This document shows positions 9,845-18,372 of a DNA stretch of 64,000 bases, piece by piece; positions within the stretch are counted from its first letter, which is position 1, and each line of letters begins with the position of its first letter. This DNA is from Arthrobacter wenxiniae (GTDB taxonomy: Bacteria; Actinomycetota; Actinomycetes; Actinomycetales; Micrococcaceae). The translations under genes and the position numbers were made by a program. Under the pieces are notes generated by a model. The model had not been told where the DNA came from and made no database searches. It saw only the letters and a list, made by a program, of their open reading frames with translations. The stretch spans positions 179,647 to 243,646 of the forward strand of contig NZ_JAAMFM010000003.1 in NCBI RefSeq assembly GCF_013376105.1. Direction: 5' to 3'.

Positions 9845-10686
9845 GGTTCAACCCTATCGCCCCCCACGCCGGTCTCCACGGGGCGCTCGGGGCGGTTGGA
9901 CCAGGCCGACCACGACCCCGGATACAGTGCTGCCGTGAACCCGGCAATCTCCAGCGCCGCAATTTCGTGGGCCGCCGTGACGCCGGAACCGCAGTACACG
10001 GCCACCTCGGAGCCGTCCCCGACGCCCAGCGCCGCAAAGCGCTCCCGCAGCTCCTCCGGCGGAAGGAACGTGCCGTCGGGCGCCAGGTTGCCCGTGGTCG
10101 GTGCGCTGACGGCGCCCGGAATGTGCCCTGCCCGCGGGTCGATCGGCTCGGCCACCCCCCGGTACCGCTCCCCCGCCCGGGCGTCCAGCAGGATGCCCGG
10201 CCAGTTCGCCGCGCCGTCCGTGTCCACGGCGGCCCTCGCCCCGTAATGTACGACGGCGTCGCCCGGCACCGCGTGTTCCTCGCCTTGGGCGAGCGGGAGG
10301 CGGGCGGCGCGCCAGGCCGCCAGTCCGCCGTCGAGCAGGCGGACATTGCCGACGCCCGCGTACCCCAGGAGCCACCAGGCGCGGGCGGCGGCGGCGGCTC
10401 CGGCGTCGTCGTAGGCCACCACGGTGTCCCCGGCGCGGATGCCCCACCGGCGCACCGCGTCCCGGAAGTCGGCCTCGGCGGGCAGGGGGTGGCGGCCGTC
10501 GCGCGGCACCCCGTGCCCGGCCAGCTCGGTCTCCATGTCCACGAAGAGGGCGCCGGGGATGTGCCCCTCCACGTAGTGCGCACGGCCGTGCGGGTCGCCC
10601 AGGGCCCAGCGCACGTCCAGCAGCACGGTCCGCCCGCCGGCGGCCAGGCGGTCCTGCAGTTCGGCAACGCTCAGCAACACGGTCAT
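9841..10686 (-). CDS. sulfurtransferase (mercaptopyruvate/thiosulfate type)
   Basis: A 281-residue protein with two rhodanese domains; only the C-terminal one is catalytic. The active loop CGSGVTA (Cys232) is the form typical of 3-mercaptopyruvate sulfurtransferases, which move sulfur to cyanide or thiols. The ATG at 10686 is supported by an AAGGAG ribosome site; an upstream in-frame ATG lacks one. It heads the operon with the alcohol dehydrogenase (4-bp overlap) and is divergent from a Cds1-like PLP enzyme, so a sulfur-metabolism theme is plausible. Confidence 0.9.
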   Translation of the reverse strand: MTVLLSVAELQDRLAAGGRTVLLDVRWALGDPHGRAHYVEGHIPGALFVDMETELAGHGVPRDGRHPLPAEADFRDAVRRWGIRAGDTVVAYDDAGAAAAARAWWLLGYAGVGNVRLLDGGLAAWRAARLPLAQGEEHAVPGDAVVHYGARAAVDTDGAANWPGILLDARAGERYRGVAEPIDPRAGHIPGAVSAPTTGNLAPDGTFLPPEELRERFAALGVGDGSEVAVYCGSGVTAAHEIAALEIAGFTAALYPGSWSAWSNRPERPVETGVGGDRVEP

Positions 10687-10775
10687 CGACGGCTCCTTCT
10701 TCCTTGCGGCCTTCCTCAAATCTATCCCCGGGCCCGGGGCAAACCACCGCCCGGCGGGAACGTTAAGCTGGCTTC

Positions 10776-11858
10776 ATGACAACACGGCAGGCGGCACAGT
10801 GGTCCTGGACGCACCAGGCGATGCAAAAGGTCCAGGCGGAGAACAACCGCAGCGCGGACACCCACCTGTACAAGGTGGAGCTTCCCGGGCGCTGGGGCGT
10901 GGACCTGTACGTGAAGGACGAATCCTGCCACCGCACCGGCAGCCTCAAGCACCGCCTGGCCCGCTCGCTGTTCCTGTTTGCGCTCGTCAACGGCTGGATC
11001 CACGAGGGCACGACGGTGGTGGAGGCCAGCTCCGGGAGCACCGCCGTGTCCGAGGCGTACTTTGCGCAGCTGCTGGGCCTGGACTTCGTGGCCGTCATGA
11101 CCCGCGGCACCAGTGCCGAAAAGATCGCCCTCATTGAAAGCTTTGGCGGGCGCTGCCACTTCGTGGACCAGGCCGGTGAAGTCTATTCGGCCGCGGCCGC
11201 CGTCGCGGCCGACTGCAACGGCCACTACATGGACCAGTTCACCTATGCCGAGCGGGCCACGGACTGGCGCGGCAACAACAACATTGCCGAGTCCATCTTC
11301 AGCCAGCTCGCGCACGAACGCCACCCCGAACCGTCCTGGGTGGTGGTGGGCGCCGGCACGGGGGGCACGTCCGCCACGATCGGCCGGTACATCCGCTACC
11401 ACGGGCATGCGACGCAGCTGGCCGTGGTGGACCCGGAGGGGTCGGCGTTTTACCCGTCCTGGCAGTCCGGCGACGCCGGCGTGGTGACGGGGAAGTCCTC
11501 GCGCATCGAGGGGATCGGGCGCCCGCGCGTGGAACCGAGCTTCGTGCCCGGGGTCATCGACGCCATGGTCCAGGTGCCCGACGCCGCGTCGGTGGCCGCC
11601 ATGCTTCACTTCACGGAACTGACGGGGCTCCATGCCGGCCCCTCCACCGGCACGAACCTGTGGGGCGTGTGGCAGCTGGTGTCCACGATGGCGGCGGCCG
11701 GGGAGCGGGGCAGCATCGTCACGCTCATGTGCGACGGCGGGGAACGGTACGCGGGCAGCTACAACAACCCCGCGTGGCTGGCCGGCAGGGGGCTGGACCC
11801 GGCACCGCACCTGGCGTCCCTGCGCGCGTTTTTCGACACCGGGGTGTGGGCCGGCTAA
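10776..11858 (+). CDS. PLP-dependent cysteine synthase-family protein (Cds1-like)
   Basis: A 360-residue fold-type II PLP enzyme. GSLKHRL (Lys58) carries the likely Schiff-base lysine, SSGSTAVSE (about residues 89-97) binds substrate, and a Gly-rich [10 protein letters not shown] loop (about 193) holds the PLP phosphate. The order resembles the mycobacterial Cds1 L-cysteine desulfhydrase more than CysK. Such enzymes release sulfide and pyruvate from cysteine. A -10-like TAAGCT lies 6 nt before the ATG with no ribosome site, suggesting a leaderless mRNA. Its 3' end overlaps the convergent MBL gene by 4 bp. Desulfhydrase activity is inferred. Confidence 0.82.
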   Translation: MTTRQAAQWSWTHQAMQKVQAENNRSADTHLYKVELPGRWGVDLYVKDESCHRTGSLKHRLARSLFLFALVNGWIHEGTTVVEASSGSTAVSEAYFAQLLGLDFVAVMTRGTSAEKIALIESFGGRCHFVDQAGEVYSAAAAVAADCNGHYMDQFTYAERATDWRGNNNIAESIFSQLAHERHPEPSWVVVGAGTGGTSATIGRYIRYHGHATQLAVVDPEGSAFYPSWQSGDAGVVTGKSSRIEGIGRPRVEPSFVPGVIDAMVQVPDAASVAAMLHFTELTGLHAGPSTGTNLWGVWQLVSTMAAAGERGSIVTLMCDGGERYAGSYNNPAWLAGRGLDPAPHLASLRAFFDTGVWAG

Positions 11859-12511
11859 ACCTCGACGGACTCGCCTGGCGCAAGGTGCCGGAAGTCGGTG
11901 CCGTGTTGGGCGCCAATCCGGGCAATGTGGGCCTCCGTGAAGCCCAGGCCCGCCTCGTTGAGCAGGGCGTCGTGGATCTGGAACGCCCTCGGCGCCCGCA
12001 CGGACACCACAAAGTCCACCACCTCCGCCACCTTGGACCACGGCGCATGCACCGGAACCAGCAGCGTGTCCACCTGGACCCCGGGCGGGACGATCAGGGA
12101 GTCGCCGGGGTGGTAGACGGCGTCGTCCACCAGATAGCCCACATTGGCCACCACGGGGACTGCCGCGTGAATCAGGGCGTGCTGGCCACCGAAGCAGCGG
12201 ATGGCGAAGCCCGCCGCGGTGAAGGCGTCCCCGGCAGCGGCGGCATGGACCTGTCCGGCGGCCCGCGGGGCGGCCGCCCGCAGCGCGTCCGCCACCACGG
12301 CGGGGGCGTGCACGGACAGGCCCGGGTTGGCGGCGAGCGCGGCCAGGACGGCATCCTGGTCGATGTGGTCGGCGTGCTCGTGGGTGATGAGGACTGCGTC
12401 CGCACCGGCCAGCGCCAGGTCCGTTTCCGAGAAGGTGCCCGGGTCCAGGACCAAGGCGCGGCCTTCGTTTTCGATCCGGACACAGGCGTGGGTGTATTTG
12501 GTCAGCAACAT
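11855..12511 (-). CDS. MBL-fold metal-dependent hydrolase (UlaG-like)
   Basis: A 218-residue protein with the metallo-beta-lactamase signature THEHADHID (metal ligands His44, His46, Asp48, His49) and downstream His and Asp residues suited to a second metal site. Small single-domain members like this are compared with UlaG and typically carry broad hydrolase annotations. A TAGGCT hexamer 6 nt before the ATG suggests leaderless initiation. The substrate is unknown. Confidence 0.85.
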   Translation of the reverse strand: MLLTKYTHACVRIENEGRALVLDPGTFSETDLALAGADAVLITHEHADHIDQDAVLAALAANPGLSVHAPAVVADALRAAAPRAAGQVHAAAAGDAFTAAGFAIRCFGGQHALIHAAVPVVANVGYLVDDAVYHPGDSLIVPPGVQVDTLLVPVHAPWSKVAEVVDFVVSVRAPRAFQIHDALLNEAGLGFTEAHIARIGAQHGTDFRHLAPGESVEV

Positions 12512-12637
12512 GGTGCCAGCCTATGCCCGCCCGCGCACCTCGCCAAGGGAACCCCGGGCGGCACGCCGCGGTGTGACGTTGCGCTGTGAGATAGGCTGGT
12601 TAATTGGATGAAAGCCACGTGAAAGCAGGTTGTCGAC

Positions 12638-13045
12638 ATGTCGGAAGTGCCGGTCAAGGAGCAGCGCGTCACCAAGCAGCGCCTGGCCATCAGCGCGGCC
12701 CTGGACGGCCTGGCGGACTTTGTCAGCACCCAGGAACTGCACCGCCTCCTGCACGAACGGGACGTCCGCGTCTCGCTGGCCACCACCTACCGGATCCTGG
12801 CCTCCATGGCCGACGACGGCCTGGTGGACACCCTGCGCAACGGCGAGGGCGAGGCCGTGTACCGTCGCTGCTCGGCCACCAGCCACCACCACCACCTGCT
12901 GTGCCGCAACTGCGGGAAGACCGTGGAGGTCGAGGCCCCGGCCGTGGAAAGCTGGGCGGCGGCTGTCGCCAAGGAAAACGGCTTCACACAGGTCCAGCAC
13001 ACCGTGGAAATCTACGGGCTGTGCCCGGAGTGCGCCGCCGCCTGA
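12638..13045 (+). CDS. zur: zinc uptake regulator Zur (Fur family)
   Basis: A 135-residue Fur-family repressor. The N-terminal winged helix spans about residues 12-70 (TKQRLAISAAL, ATTYRILASM). The dimerisation half has a HHHH run (83-86), CxxC at 89/92 and a C-terminal CxxC at 129/132, the structural zinc site of Zur and Fur proteins. Zur binds zinc and represses uptake genes; the znuABC operon 3.5 kb away carries a matching operator-like site. Its mRNA may start near 12605, after a TAGGCT hexamer. Zur is preferred to Fur because of the adjacent zinc-type importer. Confidence 0.85.
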   Translation: MSEVPVKEQRVTKQRLAISAALDGLADFVSTQELHRLLHERDVRVSLATTYRILASMADDGLVDTLRNGEGEAVYRRCSATSHHHHLLCRNCGKTVEVEAPAVESWAAAVAKENGFTQVQHTVEIYGLCPECAAA

Positions 13046-13051
13046 GAAGCC

Positions 13052-14491
13052 TCAGCCGCCGCGGCTGATGGGCGGGACAAAGTCGCCCAGCGGCTCGCGC
13101 ACCCACCAGTCGCCGGTTGCGCGCCACTCCCGCCACGTGCTGTAGCGGTAGCGGAACACGCGGGCGCGCACCCAGTCCGGGCGCTGCCCGCCGAAGGGGT
13201 CGCGGCGCAACAGCCGCAGGGAGGCGCGGTCGGCGTCGAGCAGCTTGTTCAGGAACGGCACAAACCAGTTCAGCCCGGGCGAGCCCAGCGCCAGAAACCA
13301 CATGAGCCAGTCGAGCCGCAGGTGGTAGGGCGCAAACTGCCGGGGCATCCGGCCCGGCTCCCCCGGCTTGCCCCGAAAGCCGTACTCCAGCCACGGCCCG
13401 GACCCGGGATCGCCGGTGGTCCCTTCCACCACCACCTCGTACCGCTCGCGCGTGATGGAGCCGAACGCACCGTAGGCATTGGCAAGCCGCCACCGGTTGA
13501 AGCTGCCGTTCATGACCTGGTTGCGTGAGAAGAGGTTTCGCAGCGGCCACCAGCTGAGCACCACCATCAGTGCCCCCATGGCCAGTACGACGACGGCGAA
13601 CCAGCCTGGCGTTCCCGGTCCGCCTGGCGCTGCGCCCGGGACCGCGGCCGGCGTGGCGCCAGGAGCGGCCGGGATTGCCACGGCGGAGAACGCGGCCACG
13701 ATGGTGACGGCGTTCAGCCACGCGAAGTTGCCGGAGAGCACCAGCCAGCACTGGGTGGCGATGATGACGGCGGCGGCCACGGTGGCCACGGGCTGCGGGG
13801 CAAACAGGAAGAACGGAACCACCAGCTGGGCGACGTGGTTGCCCAGCACCTCGACCTTGTGCAGCGGCTTGGGCAGGTGGTGGAACCACCAGCTCAGCGG
13901 GTTGGGCATGGGCTGGGTTTCATGGTGGTAGTACAAGGCTGTCAGGTCGCGCCAGACGGGGTCCCCGCGCATCTTGATCAGCCCGGCGCCAAACTCCAGC
14001 CGGAACACGAGCCAGCGAAAGGCAAACAAGGTGATGGCCGGCGTCGTGGTCTGGTCCGAGCCGAGGAAGGCGGCCAGAAAGCCGGCCTCCAGCAGCAGGA
14101 TTTCCCAGCCGAAGCCGTAGAACACCTGGCCCACGTTGACGATGGACATGTACAGCAGCCACATCGACGCGAACACCAGCATTGGCACCCAGGCAGGCCC
14201 GCGCTGCGGCAGCCCCGCCACCACCGTGAGCCCCAGCGCGGCCCCGGTCCAGGCGACGGCACGCAGCAACCGGTCCGAGTACCGCCATCGGAACAGGGTG
14301 GGGCCGGGCGGGCGCGCCACGCGGGCCAGGTAACGCGGGACGGGAAGCAGGCCGTGCTCGCCCAGCAGCGCCGGGAACTGGAGGGCGCCGGAGACAAAGG
14401 CCAGGACGAAGATGGCCGCGATGCCGCGCTGGAGCACAAACCGCGCCACCCCGAAGTCCGCGGAGCCAAACCAGCCTGCAAACCAGTCCAT
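13052..14491 (-). CDS. lipase maturation factor family membrane protein
   Basis: A 479-residue integral membrane protein with about eight hydrophobic segments. The central GFGWEILLLEAGFLAAF segment and downstream GDPVWRDLTALYYHHETQ stretch are hallmarks of the lipase maturation factor (LMF1) family. In animals LMF1 folds secreted lipases in the ER; the role of bacterial homologues is not established. The C-terminal half is soluble and Trp-rich. It is convergent with zur, with 6 bp between stops and a small hairpin there. Confidence 0.85.
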   Translation of the reverse strand: MDWFAGWFGSADFGVARFVLQRGIAAIFVLAFVSGALQFPALLGEHGLLPVPRYLARVARPPGPTLFRWRYSDRLLRAVAWTGAALGLTVVAGLPQRGPAWVPMLVFASMWLLYMSIVNVGQVFYGFGWEILLLEAGFLAAFLGSDQTTTPAITLFAFRWLVFRLEFGAGLIKMRGDPVWRDLTALYYHHETQPMPNPLSWWFHHLPKPLHKVEVLGNHVAQLVVPFFLFAPQPVATVAAAVIIATQCWLVLSGNFAWLNAVTIVAAFSAVAIPAAPGATPAAVPGAAPGGPGTPGWFAVVVLAMGALMVVLSWWPLRNLFSRNQVMNGSFNRWRLANAYGAFGSITRERYEVVVEGTTGDPGSGPWLEYGFRGKPGEPGRMPRQFAPYHLRLDWLMWFLALGSPGLNWFVPFLNKLLDADRASLRLLRRDPFGGQRPDWVRARVFRYRYSTWREWRATGDWWVREPLGDFVPPISRGG

Positions 14492-14566
14492 GCACCAACG
14501 CTAGACCCTTGAACCGCGCGGCGCTAAGAGGCTGCGCGGCGCCAAGAAGTGGAGCAGCGGCAGCGG

Positions 14567-15451
14567 CTACGCGTGCGCCCGAAGCGAAGCGGCCCGCGCC
14601 GACCAGCCCCGGCGGCGCCGCCACGAGCCCGCCACCCGGCACACCAGGTAGATGGCGAACGACAGCGTGGTCACGTACGGGGAGATCGGGATCCGTCCGC
14701 CCAGCGCCAGCATGATCCCACCAACCGTGGAAAGGATGGCAAACGCGACGCTCAGCAGGACCACCATCCGGGGCGCCGCCGTCACCTGCAGGGCCGCGGC
14801 GGCCGGGGTGATGAGCAGGGCCAGCACCAGCAGGGCGCCCACCACCTGGATGGACAGCGCCACGGAGATGCCCAGCAGGAACATGAACGCCATGGACAGC
14901 GTCCGGACGGGGATGCCCCGGGCGGCCGCAATGTCCGGGTCCGCGCTGGCAAAGGTCAGGGGCCGCCAGATGAGCACCAGCCCCGCGATGACCACCAGGG
15001 CGGTCACGGCCAGGGCGGACAGCTGCGTGGAGTCCACCGAGACGATCTGGCCCGTCAGGAGGCCGAACTTGTTCGCGGCCCGTCCCTGGTACAGCGAGAG
15101 GAACAGGATGCCCAGGCCCAGCCCGAACGGCATGATGACGCCGATGACGGAGTTCTTCTCCCGTGCGCGCACGCCCATGGCGCCCAGCAGCAGCGCGGCC
15201 AGCACCGAACCGACCAGCGAGCCGAGGATGACGTCGGCGCCGACCAGCAGGGCGAACGCCGCGCCGGCAAAGGACAGCTCGGCGATGCCGTGGACGGCGA
15301 ACGCGAGGTCGCGCATCATGACGAAGGTGCCGATCAGCCCGCCCACCAGGCCCAGGATGGCGCCGGCCAGCAGGGAGTCGCGGAACAGCGGCAGCAGTTC
15401 CGCGTAGTCCGTGAAGTTGAACACCGCGCCGGTGAAGTCCGTCCAGCTCAC
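14567..15451 (-). CDS. znuB: zinc ABC transporter permease ZnuB
   Basis: A 294-residue permease of the ABC-3 (ZnuB/MntB) family with about eight membrane segments. Conserved parts include AVHGIAELSFAGAA and the cytoplasmic coupling region near AREKNSVIGVIMPFGL. It forms the channel for metal entry. The GTG start overlaps the znuC stop (GTGA), so the three genes are translationally coupled. The metal is assigned as zinc from the operator upstream of znuA and from nearby zur; manganese cannot be excluded by sequence alone. Confidence 0.88.
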   Translation of the reverse strand: MSWTDFTGAVFNFTDYAELLPLFRDSLLAGAILGLVGGLIGTFVMMRDLAFAVHGIAELSFAGAAFALLVGADVILGSLVGSVLAALLLGAMGVRAREKNSVIGVIMPFGLGLGILFLSLYQGRAANKFGLLTGQIVSVDSTQLSALAVTALVVIAGLVLIWRPLTFASADPDIAAARGIPVRTLSMAFMFLLGISVALSIQVVGALLVLALLITPAAAALQVTAAPRMVVLLSVAFAILSTVGGIMLALGGRIPISPYVTTLSFAIYLVCRVAGSWRRRRGWSARAASLRAHA

Positions 15452-16302
15452 GCGGCCTCCCCCGCCGGCAGTACCTCCGGGTGGCCGTCCATGACGGCCT
15501 CCGGCATGCCCACCACCACAATCCGCCCGTTGCTGTGCAACACCTCAACGTGGGTGCCGTACAGCTTCGAGAGGACTTCGGTGGTCATGACCTCGCCGGG
15601 GGTGCCGATGGTGAAGCGGCCGCCGGCCAGGTACAGCACCCTGTCCACGTGCTCCAGGATCGGGTTGATCTCATGCGTGACGAAGACGACGGCGGTCCCG
15701 TTCGCCCTGGCCTGGTGCCCCACCAGCGCGCTGACCGCCTTTTGGTGGTTGAGGTCCAGTGAGAGCAGCGGCTCGTCGCACAGCAGGACCCGCGGGTTGG
15801 GCGCCAGCGCCTGGGCGATCCGCAGCCGCTGCTGTTCGCCGCCGGAGAGCAGTCCCACGGGGATCCGCGCGTACGGCGTGGCCCCGACCTGCTCAAGCAG
15901 TTCATCCACGCGGCGGCGGTACGCCCGCCCGCGCAGCCTGACGCCCCACTTGTGCCCGTCCACCCCGAGCCCCACCAGGTCCCTGGCGCGCAGGGGCATG
16001 TCCGGGGCAAAGTGCTTCTGCTGGGGGACGTAGCCGATGCCGCGGTGGCCGCGGCGGGCGGGTTCGCCGTCGACCGTCAGGGATCCGGCACTCAGGGGGG
16101 CCAGGCCGAGCAGGACCTTCAGGAAGCTGGTCTTGCCGCTGCCGTTGGCGCCGAGCACGGCCAGGAATTCGCCCGGGGTGATGTCAAGGTCCAAGCCGTC
16201 CCAGAGCACCCTGTTACCGTAGGCGAGCCGCGCGTCGCGCAGGGTGACGGCGGGCCTCCCGGCGGGGTCCTCAGCCGGCGGGGCGGGGACGTCCGGTCTC
16301 AC
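15448..16302 (-). CDS. znuC: zinc ABC transporter ATP-binding protein ZnuC
   Basis: A 284-residue ABC ATPase. Walker A is GANGSGKTS (about residues 50-58), the ABC signature is LLSGGEQQRLRIA, and Walker B is VLLCDEPLLSLD. It belongs to the metal-importer ATPase branch and energises ZnuB. The GTG start overlaps the znuA stop codon by 4 bp, and its own stop overlaps znuB the same way. Confidence 0.9.
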   Translation of the reverse strand: MRPDVPAPPAEDPAGRPAVTLRDARLAYGNRVLWDGLDLDITPGEFLAVLGANGSGKTSFLKVLLGLAPLSAGSLTVDGEPARRGHRGIGYVPQQKHFAPDMPLRARDLVGLGVDGHKWGVRLRGRAYRRRVDELLEQVGATPYARIPVGLLSGGEQQRLRIAQALAPNPRVLLCDEPLLSLDLNHQKAVSALVGHQARANGTAVVFVTHEINPILEHVDRVLYLAGGRFTIGTPGEVMTTEVLSKLYGTHVEVLHSNGRIVVVGMPEAVMDGHPEVLPAGEAA

Positions 16303-17231
16303 TTGGCGGTGGCCGTGGACTGCTCCAGGGCCTTGGCGATGTTCGCGGTGTTGGCACCCATCCAGGTCAGGTAGCTGTCCCCGGCCGGCAGGGTCTCGGT
16401 GAAGTCCACCACGGGGACCCCGGCCGCCCGGGCCGCCTTCTTGACCTCCAGGGTCTGCGGACCCTCGGTTTGTTCGTTGTAGGCAAGCAGGCCCACGGTT
16501 CCGGAACTCATGAGTGCCACTGTATCGCGAAGCACCGTGGTGGGGACGTCGGAGCCGTTTTCAATGGCCGTGCTGAATGCGGCCGGGGTGGCATTGGCCA
16601 GCCCGGCCTCCTGGAGCAGGTACAGCGGCACCGGTTCGGTGATGGCCGCCGTGGCGCCGGCGTGCGCCGCCTTCAGGGCCGACAGCTTGCCCTCAAGGCC
16701 GTCCAGGCCCTTCTTGAAGGCCGCGGCGTTCACGGTGAACGTGGAGGCGCGGGCGGCGTCGAGCGCGGTGAAGCGCCGGGCCAGCTCGTCCGCCAGCTTG
16801 GACATGGCCGGCAGCGAGTACCAGACGTGCTCATTGAAGTCGGCGCCCTTGTCCAGGCCGGACAGGGCGCTGACGTTGACAACCTTGGCGGGGTCCAGGA
16901 TGCCGCTGGCCAGCTGGCCGAAGAAGTCGTCGTAGCCGCCGCCGTTTTCAATGCCGACCGCGGCCTTGGAAACGGCCAGCTTGTCCTGTGCGGTGGCCTC
17001 ATAGGAGTGCGGGTCGGCGTCGGGCCGGTCAATGATGGAGTGGACGTCCACGGCGTCCCCGCCCACGGCCCCGGCGATGCTGCCGTACACGTTGGTGGAG
17101 GCCACCACGGAGATTTTGCCACTGTCCGGCGGTGTGCCGGTGGAGGCGCCGGAACCGCCGGCGCAGGCGCCCAGCGCCACCGAGACGGCGACGGCAAGGC
17201 CAAATGTCAGGCTGGTTCGGCGCAGGCGCAT
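16299..17231 (-). CDS. znuA: zinc-binding lipoprotein ZnuA (ABC substrate-binding)
   Basis: A 310-residue cluster 9 (A-I) metal-binding protein. The N-terminus is a lipoprotein signal with lipobox ALGAC near residue 23, so it should be anchored on the outer face of the membrane. The DADPHSYEAT segment supplies one expected metal His, and NEHVWYSLP a second. The His-rich loop of many ZnuA proteins is not prominent. A GGAGG site precedes the ATG, and a Zur-like palindrome lies 26 bp upstream. It is the first gene of znuACB. Confidence 0.88.
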   Translation of the reverse strand: MRLRRTSLTFGLAVAVSVALGACAGGSGASTGTPPDSGKISVVASTNVYGSIAGAVGGDAVDVHSIIDRPDADPHSYEATAQDKLAVSKAAVGIENGGGYDDFFGQLASGILDPAKVVNVSALSGLDKGADFNEHVWYSLPAMSKLADELARRFTALDAARASTFTVNAAAFKKGLDGLEGKLSALKAAHAGATAAITEPVPLYLLQEAGLANATPAAFSTAIENGSDVPTTVLRDTVALMSSGTVGLLAYNEQTEGPQTLEVKKAARAAGVPVVDFTETLPAGDSYLTWMGANTANIAKALEQSTATAK

Positions 17232-17256
17232 GCAGGGGTCCTCCAGGGAATGCTAA

Positions 17257-17271
17257 TGAGAATAGTTACCA
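17257..17271. promoter_or_regulatory. putative Zur operator upstream of znuA
   Basis: The sequence TGAGAATAGTTACCA is an imperfect palindrome related to the actinobacterial Zur box TGAnAATnATTnTCA. It is 25 bp upstream of the znuA start, in the only promoter region of the znuACB operon. The right arm is degenerate, so the match is moderate; gene context is the main support. Confidence 0.55.
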
Positions 17272-17313
17272 ATAACTCTTTCTCCAGCATAGCCTAATTG
17301 GGAACGGTTCGCA

Positions 17314-18372
17314 TCAAGCCTTGCGCCGCCCCTGAACCTGCGTCTGCGTGGCGTCGCGAATTTCGCCCACCAGCTGCTCAATGACATCCTCAAGGAACAA
17401 GACGCCCACCGTCCGGCCGTCGGGGGATATCACGCGGGCCACATGGGAACCCGTGCGCTGCATGATCGCCAGCGCGTCCTCGATCTCCTCATCCACGGCC
17501 AGGTTGACCAGCGAGCGCACCCGCCCTTCCCCGATCGGCAGCTCGTACCGCGACACCGGGATGGGCAGGACGTCCTTCAAGTGCAGGTACCCGAGGAGCG
17601 TGCCGGCGTCGTCGGCAAAGACAAAGCGTGAGTAGCCGGTCTTGCCGACCATGTGCTCAAAGTCCACCGGGGTGGCCGTCGGCGGCAGTGTCACCACCTG
17701 CCCCAGCGGCACCATGATGTCCCCGGCCGTTTGGGTGGAGAACTCCAGCGCGCCGTTGATCAGCCCGGTCTGGTCGTCCACCAGGCCGCTGCGGGTGGAC
17801 TCGGCGACGATGGACTGCACCTGCTCGAGGGTGAAGGAGGAGGCGACCTCGTCCTGGGGCTCAATCCTGAACAGGCGCACAATGTGGTTGGCGCTCCAGT
17901 TCAGGGCCACGATCACGGGGCGCACGCCCTTGCCGATGAACACCAGCGGCGGGGCCAGCAGCAGCGCCGCCTTGTCCGCGGCGGACACGCTCATGTTCTT
18001 GGGCACCATCTCGCCAAAGGTCACATGCAGGAACGTCACCAGCAGCAGCGCCACCACGAACGCCACGGGCGCGGAGATGCTTTCCGCAATGCCGAGCGCA
18101 TGCAGCGGGACGGACAGCAGGTGGTGGATGGATGGCTCCGCCACGTTGAGGATCAGCAGCGAGCACACGGTGATGCCCAGCTGCGCGCAGGCCAGCATGA
18201 GCGAGACGCTTTCCATGGCGCCCAGAGTGACCTTGGCCCGCTTCGAGCCGGCCTCGGCGAGCGGCTCAATCTGGCTGCGCCGCGCGGACATGATGGCGAA
18301 TTCGGCCGCGACGAAGAAGGCGTTGCCGAGCAGCAGCACCACCAGCCAGGCAATTCCTGACCATGCGCTCAT
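17314..18372 (-). CDS. CNNM/HlyC-CorC family membrane protein with CBS pair
   Basis: A 352-residue protein with an N-terminal DUF21 transmembrane domain (about residues 1-190, with FVAAEFAIMSARRSQIE and GEMVPKNMS) followed by two CBS motifs (about 205-335). The family acts in divalent cation efflux or magnesium homeostasis; the hemolysin label is historical. It lacks the C-terminal CorC_HlyC domain that its neighbour carries. The ATG overlaps the upstream gene's stop by 4 bp, so the two paralogues form one operon and may act as a pair. Confidence 0.88.
   Translation of the reverse strand: MSAWSGIAWLVVLLLGNAFFVAAEFAIMSARRSQIEPLAEAGSKRAKVTLGAMESVSLMLACAQLGITVCSLLILNVAEPSIHHLLSVPLHALGIAESISAPVAFVVALLLVTFLHVTFGEMVPKNMSVSAADKAALLLAPPLVFIGKGVRPVIVALNWSANHIVRLFRIEPQDEVASSFTLEQVQSIVAESTRSGLVDDQTGLINGALEFSTQTAGDIMVPLGQVVTLPPTATPVDFEHMVGKTGYSRFVFADDAGTLLGYLHLKDVLPIPVSRYELPIGEGRVRSLVNLAVDEEIEDALAIMQRTGSHVARVISPDGRTVGVLFLEDVIEQLVGEIRDATQTQVQGRRKA

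Noticed and set aside
13052..13068. short hairpin between zur and the convergent membrane protein as a bidirectional terminator
   Set aside because: Seven-bp arms with a 3-nt loop and no T-run, and most of it lies in coding sequence; too weak to list.
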